From a virus: a stretch of DNA of 24,192 nt. The notes under the pieces were generated by a model. It saw only the letters and a list, made by a program, of their open reading frames with translations, was not told where the DNA came from and ran no database searches. This document shows positions 21,439-24,192 of this stretch, in pieces. Position 1 is the first letter of the stretch, and every line of letters begins with the position of its first letter. The position numbers and the translations under genes are program-made. The DNA is taken from positions 1-24,192 of the IMG/VR virus record IMGVR_UViG_3300020179_001009. One strand, given 5' to 3'.

Positions 21439-21948
21439 TCATTTCAATTTACCGTCATCTAAAGTAATATCCCATAGCTCTTCTACACTATGAAACATAT
21501 GATCTAATTTAGTAGTATCATATCCATATTTGTTCAAGTGGTCTAATATCTGGTGATTGTAGGCAGGAGCAGTCTCAGTATGATGGTTATGGTGCCGATA
21601 AAAGCTATGTAACCTAAAGTGCCCGTTAGCGTGTTTGGTACTAAGTGCTAATACAGCACATGCACTATCACAGCGATCTAAACTATACCAATAGACTTGA
21701 CCATGTTGATATAATGCATCCATACAATCAAATAAGTCATGACTGGTACCGCCTCTGCTTGATGCATAAAAATTTATGATGTCGTTTGGATTAGCCTTAA
21801 CAATACGAATGATTTCATCGTACTCGTCACGATCTAAATGACCTTGAACTTTATAGTCACGATCTTTCATGTGCTTTACACCTAATTCTGTAGCACAGCC
21901 TTGAATGATGATAAAACTCATCACAGCTAATATCTTCAACATTGTCAT
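21439..21948 (-). CDS. Lipoprotein with ClpP/crotonase-like serine-protease-type core
   Basis: A 169-residue protein. A hydrophobic leader with IIIQGC (lipid Cys18) marks a lipoprotein. The core reads INFYASSRGG (58-67), QVYWYSLDRCDSACAVLALS (84-103) and FRLHSFY (111-117). This is the order of periplasmic ClpP-fold proteins: a glycine-rich oxyanion turn, a C-x-S-A-C nucleophile elbow (Ser95) and a conserved His (114). A peptidase is thus possible, though the domain is shorter than most and the third catalytic residue cannot be set. Its ATG begins six bases after the -10 box, so it is probably leaderless. Two ATGs (21948, 21942) compete. Family identification is by motif order only. Confidence 0.65.
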   Translation of the reverse strand: MTMLKILAVMSFIIIQGCATELGVKHMKDRDYKVQGHLDRDEYDEIIRIVKANPNDIINFYASSRGGTSHDLFDCMDALYQHGQVYWYSLDRCDSACAVLALSTKHANGHFRLHSFYRHHNHHTETAPAYNHQILDHLNKYGYDTTKLDHMFHSVEELWDITLDDGKLK

Positions 21949-21954
21949 AAGACC

Positions 21955-21983
21955 ATTATATAATATAACTTAATTAAAGTATA
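21955..21983 (-). promoter_or_regulatory. T4-early-like promoter directly before an ATG
   Basis: Minus strand: -35 TATACT (21978-21983), TTAATT plus 11 bases (17 in all), -10 TATAAT (21955-21960). The lipoprotein ATG starts 6 bases later. The -35 directly follows the stop of the GroES-like fragment. Confidence 0.75.
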
Positions 21984-22037
21984 TTAATTTTCTAATATAG
22001 CTACTAATACTTTCTTACCTAATGGTTTAAATTGCAT
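21984..22037 (-). pseudogene. 17-codon GroES-like N-terminal fragment (micro-ORF or remnant)
   Basis: A short frame, MQFKPLGKKVLVAILEN then TAA, with an excellent ribosome site AAAGGATAATC. The peptide matches the N-terminal strand of GroES/Cpn10 proteins (K-F-K-P-L-G-x-x-V-L-V). The rest of a co-chaperonin (about 95 residues) is missing; the next gene's promoter begins directly after the stop. It may be the remnant of a T4 gp31-like or host-derived groES, or a translated micro-peptide. The match is short, so chance resemblance is possible. Confidence 0.45.
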
Positions 22038-22039
22038 GA

Positions 22040-22273
22040 TTATCCTTTAATAAGCCAAATATAACTGGCCATGATGTTTAAGAAAAAGAAGTAGATATTT
22101 TGGATAAATAGTGGTTTGTTTGGATGTACTTTATAGAAGTGATGTGTGAGTATGCCATGAGCAATAACAAAGCCTGGAAAAGCAAACCTCATGACAGGTA
22201 ACTTTAAGGCTAATACGGTTCCGGATACTATGATAAGGATCGTAGAGATCCACTTGATATCAAAATACTTCAT
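22040..22273 (-). CDS. Small integral membrane protein, 77 residues
   Basis: A 77-residue very hydrophobic protein with probably three helices: about 9-24 (WISTILIIVSGTVLAL), 28-45, and 55-74 (IQNIYFFFLNIMASYIWL). A polar loop HHFYKVHPNKP joins the last two. No transporter signature is certain; the Asn-rich last helix faintly recalls PnuC-type or half-transporter proteins. Its ATG stands five bases after the -10 box of its promoter, so its mRNA is predicted leaderless. Confidence 0.72.
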   Translation of the reverse strand: MKYFDIKWISTILIIVSGTVLALKLPVMRFAFPGFVIAHGILTHHFYKVHPNKPLFIQNIYFFFLNIMASYIWLIKG

Positions 22274-22278
22274 AATGT

Positions 22279-22307
22279 ATTATATCCTATGTATTAATTA
22301 AAGTACA
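22279..22307 (-). promoter_or_regulatory. T4-early-like promoter directly before an ATG
   Basis: Minus strand: -35 TGTACT (22302-22307), TTAATT plus 11 bases (17 in all), -10 TATAAT (22279-22284), ATG five bases later. Lies between the AdoMet decarboxylase stop and the membrane protein gene. Confidence 0.8.
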
Positions 22308-22308
22308 A

Positions 22309-22683
22309 TTATCCAGCTTGTCTGGTTAGGTAATTAGCTCTGACTTTCTTAGGAGCAAATGCTTTGTTGATTGAGGAGATGACTACAGCATTATCAAACG
22401 GCTTGCATGAGAATACATCTATATAGACATCACCCGTAGAGTCAATGAAGTGTGCTACTATACTTGATGTTACTATGATCTGTACTGCTGTAAATCCTGC
22501 CTTGTCGGGAAACTCTGCTGCTGTATATTCGATACGAGGCTCACCAATAGGTTCCATATCTATATCTTTAACTAGAGTCTTAATCCAGTTATGAACATTA
22601 TCATAACTCTTGATGCTAGGAACATCACATGCGTGACAGTCCAATATTAGATGATAACCCCAAAATTCATTAGTATTTTCCAT
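22309..22683 (-). CDS. speD: S-adenosylmethionine decarboxylase (SpeD/SpeH type)
   Basis: A 124-residue proenzyme of the short bacterial AdoMetDC class. It opens with GYHLILDCHACD, the substrate-side strand. The self-cleavage and catalytic residues are spaced as in the T. maritima enzyme: Ser73 (becomes the pyruvoyl group), His78 and Cys93, i.e. S-x4-H and H-x14-C, in VTSSIVAHF and DVYIDVFSCKPFD. The usual His after the processing Ser is a second Ser. It decarboxylates AdoMet for spermidine synthesis; polyamines help pack DNA. speD homologs are known auxiliary genes of T4-like marine phages. AAAGGATATC precedes the ATG. Confidence 0.92.
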   Translation of the reverse strand: MENTNEFWGYHLILDCHACDVPSIKSYDNVHNWIKTLVKDIDMEPIGEPRIEYTAAEFPDKAGFTAVQIIVTSSIVAHFIDSTGDVYIDVFSCKPFDNAVVISSINKAFAPKKVRANYLTRQAG

Positions 22684-22694
22684 GATATCCTTTA

Positions 22695-23402
22695 TTATAA
22701 ACTTAATGCTTGGTCTTGTTCTGTTCTTTGGTATACTGATAGTTTGTCTAAATAGCCTTGATTGCGTAGTTCTTTAAATACTAGGTTTTCGAATGAGAAC
22801 TCTCCACCTTTCTTAATAGCAACTCCACGCATGTCTCTGAGTTTTTCTTTGAAGTGTTTTACTGAATCAATATCAACATGGCCTTTAATCATGTCGTCGA
22901 TCATCTTCATATAGAACTTAACCTTCTTCTTAAGGTATGGGTCTTTCAACATATCATCACCAACAAATTCTGGCTTTGCTAGCCATTCATCCTTTGTCAA
23001 TGAATAGACGCCTTGTTGTTTTGGATATTCAACCGATATATCTTGTGCATATGGTTCTAGCCCATATCCAAGAATGGTAATCTTATGTGCCATAGTCCAC
23101 ATCTGTTTCTTATCTTGTAGGTAGTCGTCTAGTAATGGGTTATCTTTAGATATTAAAGACTTATCAACAACCACATGTACATCAATGTCAGACTTATCAG
23201 TGTAATTGTAGTTAGCGTTTCCGCCGAGCATGATAACTTCTTTAACAGCTGACTTAGGAATCTTAGCATATTCTCTCCATACTTCTGCGAACTGTAATAG
23301 CTTTGCTCTGATCTGAGGTTTCAATACAAAGCCGTCCCATAACTTTGGATTTAACTGTTTATGGTATTGTAATTGAAGCTTTAATTCATTAAGGGTTTTC
23401 AT
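22695..23402 (-). CDS. Nucleotidyltransferase-fold protein
   Basis: A 235-residue protein. A helical N-terminus leads to a pol-beta-type nucleotidyltransferase core, MLGGNANYNYTDKSDIDVHV (58-77), i.e. G-G followed by D-x-D (Asp72, Asp74) as metal ligands. A third acidic residue is likely in the ISVEYPKQ strand. The C-terminal half is helical and lysine-rich. The substrate is unknown; members add nucleotides to proteins, RNA or small molecules. I recall relatives in many T4-like cyanophages. ATGA overlap with the preceding gene. Confidence 0.88.
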   Translation of the reverse strand: MKTLNELKLQLQYHKQLNPKLWDGFVLKPQIRAKLLQFAEVWREYAKIPKSAVKEVIMLGGNANYNYTDKSDIDVHVVVDKSLISKDNPLLDDYLQDKKQMWTMAHKITILGYGLEPYAQDISVEYPKQQGVYSLTKDEWLAKPEFVGDDMLKDPYLKKKVKFYMKMIDDMIKGHVDIDSVKHFKEKLRDMRGVAIKKGGEFSFENLVFKELRNQGYLDKLSVYQRTEQDQALSL

Positions 23403-23782
23403 TTATACAACTTATTAACTAGGTATCCAATAGCAAGTGCACCGCCAATAACTAACCAACGCCATACTTCTAATACTCGTACGCGGGCATCGATGCCTTT
23501 AAGCTTGTCTTCGATAGCAGCTTGGATCTTAGCATGGCCCTCTACACTACTACGCATAGATTCGTCCAACTTTGCATTGATCTCTTTAGCTATATTATCC
23601 ATCTTTACATGAATATCTCGTATGTCGTCTTCGTTTCGCACGGTATCTTTCTCTATGACGTTTAATCTAGTATCATGCACTGCTAGTAACTTACTTACGT
23701 TATTGCTAACTTCTGTAAGCTTATCTATCGATATATCTAGTTTTTCGACTATACGTTCTAGCTGTTCTAAATCATTTGCCAT
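23399..23782 (-). CDS. Coiled-coil protein with C-terminal membrane anchor (XhlA-like layout)
   Basis: A 127-residue protein: almost continuous coiled coil over about 1-100 (heptads such as LEQLERIVEKLDISIDKL), a WRW turn, then one membrane helix (about 109-123, LVIGGALAIGYLV) and a short basic end. The order coiled coil then C-terminal helix is that of XhlA-type lysis accessory proteins, and the gene follows an Rz-type spanin with an 11-base overlap, so a lysis role is the best guess. No sequence signature proves it. Confidence 0.7.
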   Translation of the reverse strand: MANDLEQLERIVEKLDISIDKLTEVSNNVSKLLAVHDTRLNVIEKDTVRNEDDIRDIHVKMDNIAKEINAKLDESMRSSVEGHAKIQAAIEDKLKGIDARVRVLEVWRWLVIGGALAIGYLVNKLYK

Positions 23783-24192
23783 TATAGATTCTTTCTTGTG
23801 AACTAACCCAGTCTTGTAACGCTTTCAATCTTTCTGATAACTGATGATAGTTATTATAGTTGATCGTTATTGTTTCTCCGATGGTAGAGAGTTTAGTTCC
23901 GCTGGCGGCTCCATCAACTCCTTGGGTGGAGTCGGGAACTTCATTTTTTGCGGCAGAATCGTGGAGCAAGACAAAAGATTTAGGCACAACGCAGTTAGCG
24001 TCAGCATCTTTAGTGATATATTTAGGGACTTCTTTAATAATGACATTACCTTTCTCCTTAACTACCTTTACTTTTTCAATATACTTTGTGACTACTTGTT
24101 TTGAATTCTTTTCAGATAATGCAACCTTACGATCCATATCTGCTTTTAGTTTAGCGGCTTCAGCTCTCCACTTCATCTCTGTACCATAACCA
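23772..24192 (-). CDS. Rz-like inner-membrane spanin, partial at 5' end
   Basis: The frame has an ATG at 24176, but it stays open through GYGTE to the window edge, and the N-terminal membrane anchor expected of an Rz protein is missing, so the real start is probably outside. Visible features are typical: a charged coiled coil, KVVKEKGNVIIKEVPKYI, an NCVVPKSFVLLHDSAA segment, and a C-terminal ITINYNNYHQLSERLKALQDW. Rz-type spanins link the inner to the outer membrane and fuse them in the last lysis step. A nested Rz1 lipoprotein gene was not identified. Confidence 0.82.
   Translation of the reverse strand, partial: GYGTEMKWRAEAAKLKADMDRKVALSEKNSKQVVTKYIEKVKVVKEKGNVIIKEVPKYITKDADANCVVPKSFVLLHDSAAKNEVPDSTQGVDGAASGTKLSTIGETITINYNNYHQLSERLKALQDWVSSQERIYNGK

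Overview
The window looks like part of a low-GC, T4-like marine myovirus genome. Every supported gene lies on the minus strand, so transcription runs from high to low coordinates. Genes abut or overlap by a few bases, and the recognisable phage genes are of T4-like type: a gp61-like primase, class Ia ribonucleotide reductase (nrdA, nrdB), a DsbA-like protein, an Rz-type spanin and several small conserved proteins I associate with cyanophages and pelagiphages. The host is not shown directly. The gene content fits a phage of a streamlined Gram-negative marine heterotroph (SAR11- or OM43-like); that is inference.

Layout in transcription order. 24192-21439: partial Rz spanin, coiled-coil membrane protein, nucleotidyltransferase, AdoMet decarboxylase, small membrane protein, a 17-residue GroES-like fragment, and a lipoprotein with a ClpP-like core. 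21392-14909: primase, GalE-like epimerase, NrdA, small protein, secreted endonuclease, NrdB, zinc ribbon, GIY-YIG-like protein and anchored coiled coil. 14906-11584: dTDP-glucose-dehydratase-like SDR, an ErpA-type and an IscU-type Fe-S protein, a large membrane coiled-coil protein and two paralogous one-helix membrane proteins. 11615-6986: a curli-like block of CsgF, CsgG, a curlin-repeat protein, a FecR-domain protein and a large adhesin with curlin repeats. 6974-5242: a PlcP-like metallophosphoesterase coupled to an Agt-like GT4 glycosyltransferase, the arrangement of the bacterial phospholipid-to-glycolipid remodelling pair. 5205-1836: a conserved phage protein, a CHASE2 class III adenylate cyclase and an S11 penicillin-binding-type peptidase. 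1714-1: small early genes, an unusual structured intergenic element, a tRNA-Ile2(CAU), an SH3-like small protein and partial DsbA.

Regulation is unusually legible. Seven promoters share a T4-early-like form, (T/G-rich)TACA/T followed by TTAATT, an exact 17-base spacer and TATAAT or TAGAAT. In five of them the ATG lies only 5-8 bases after the -10 box, predicting leaderless or near-leaderless mRNAs. A second set, TATAAATA and one-base variants, resembles T4 late promoters and often lies 4-6 bases from an ATG.

The central hypothesis is that this phage carries an envelope-remodelling programme: a CsgG/CsgF outer-membrane pore with its own amyloid-like substrates, a FecR protein and CHASE2 adenylate cyclase that may signal together, lipid remodelling by PlcP-Agt with nucleotide-sugar enzymes nearby, and periplasmic peptidase and nuclease. 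The single parts are recognisable by motif; their joint function is inference.
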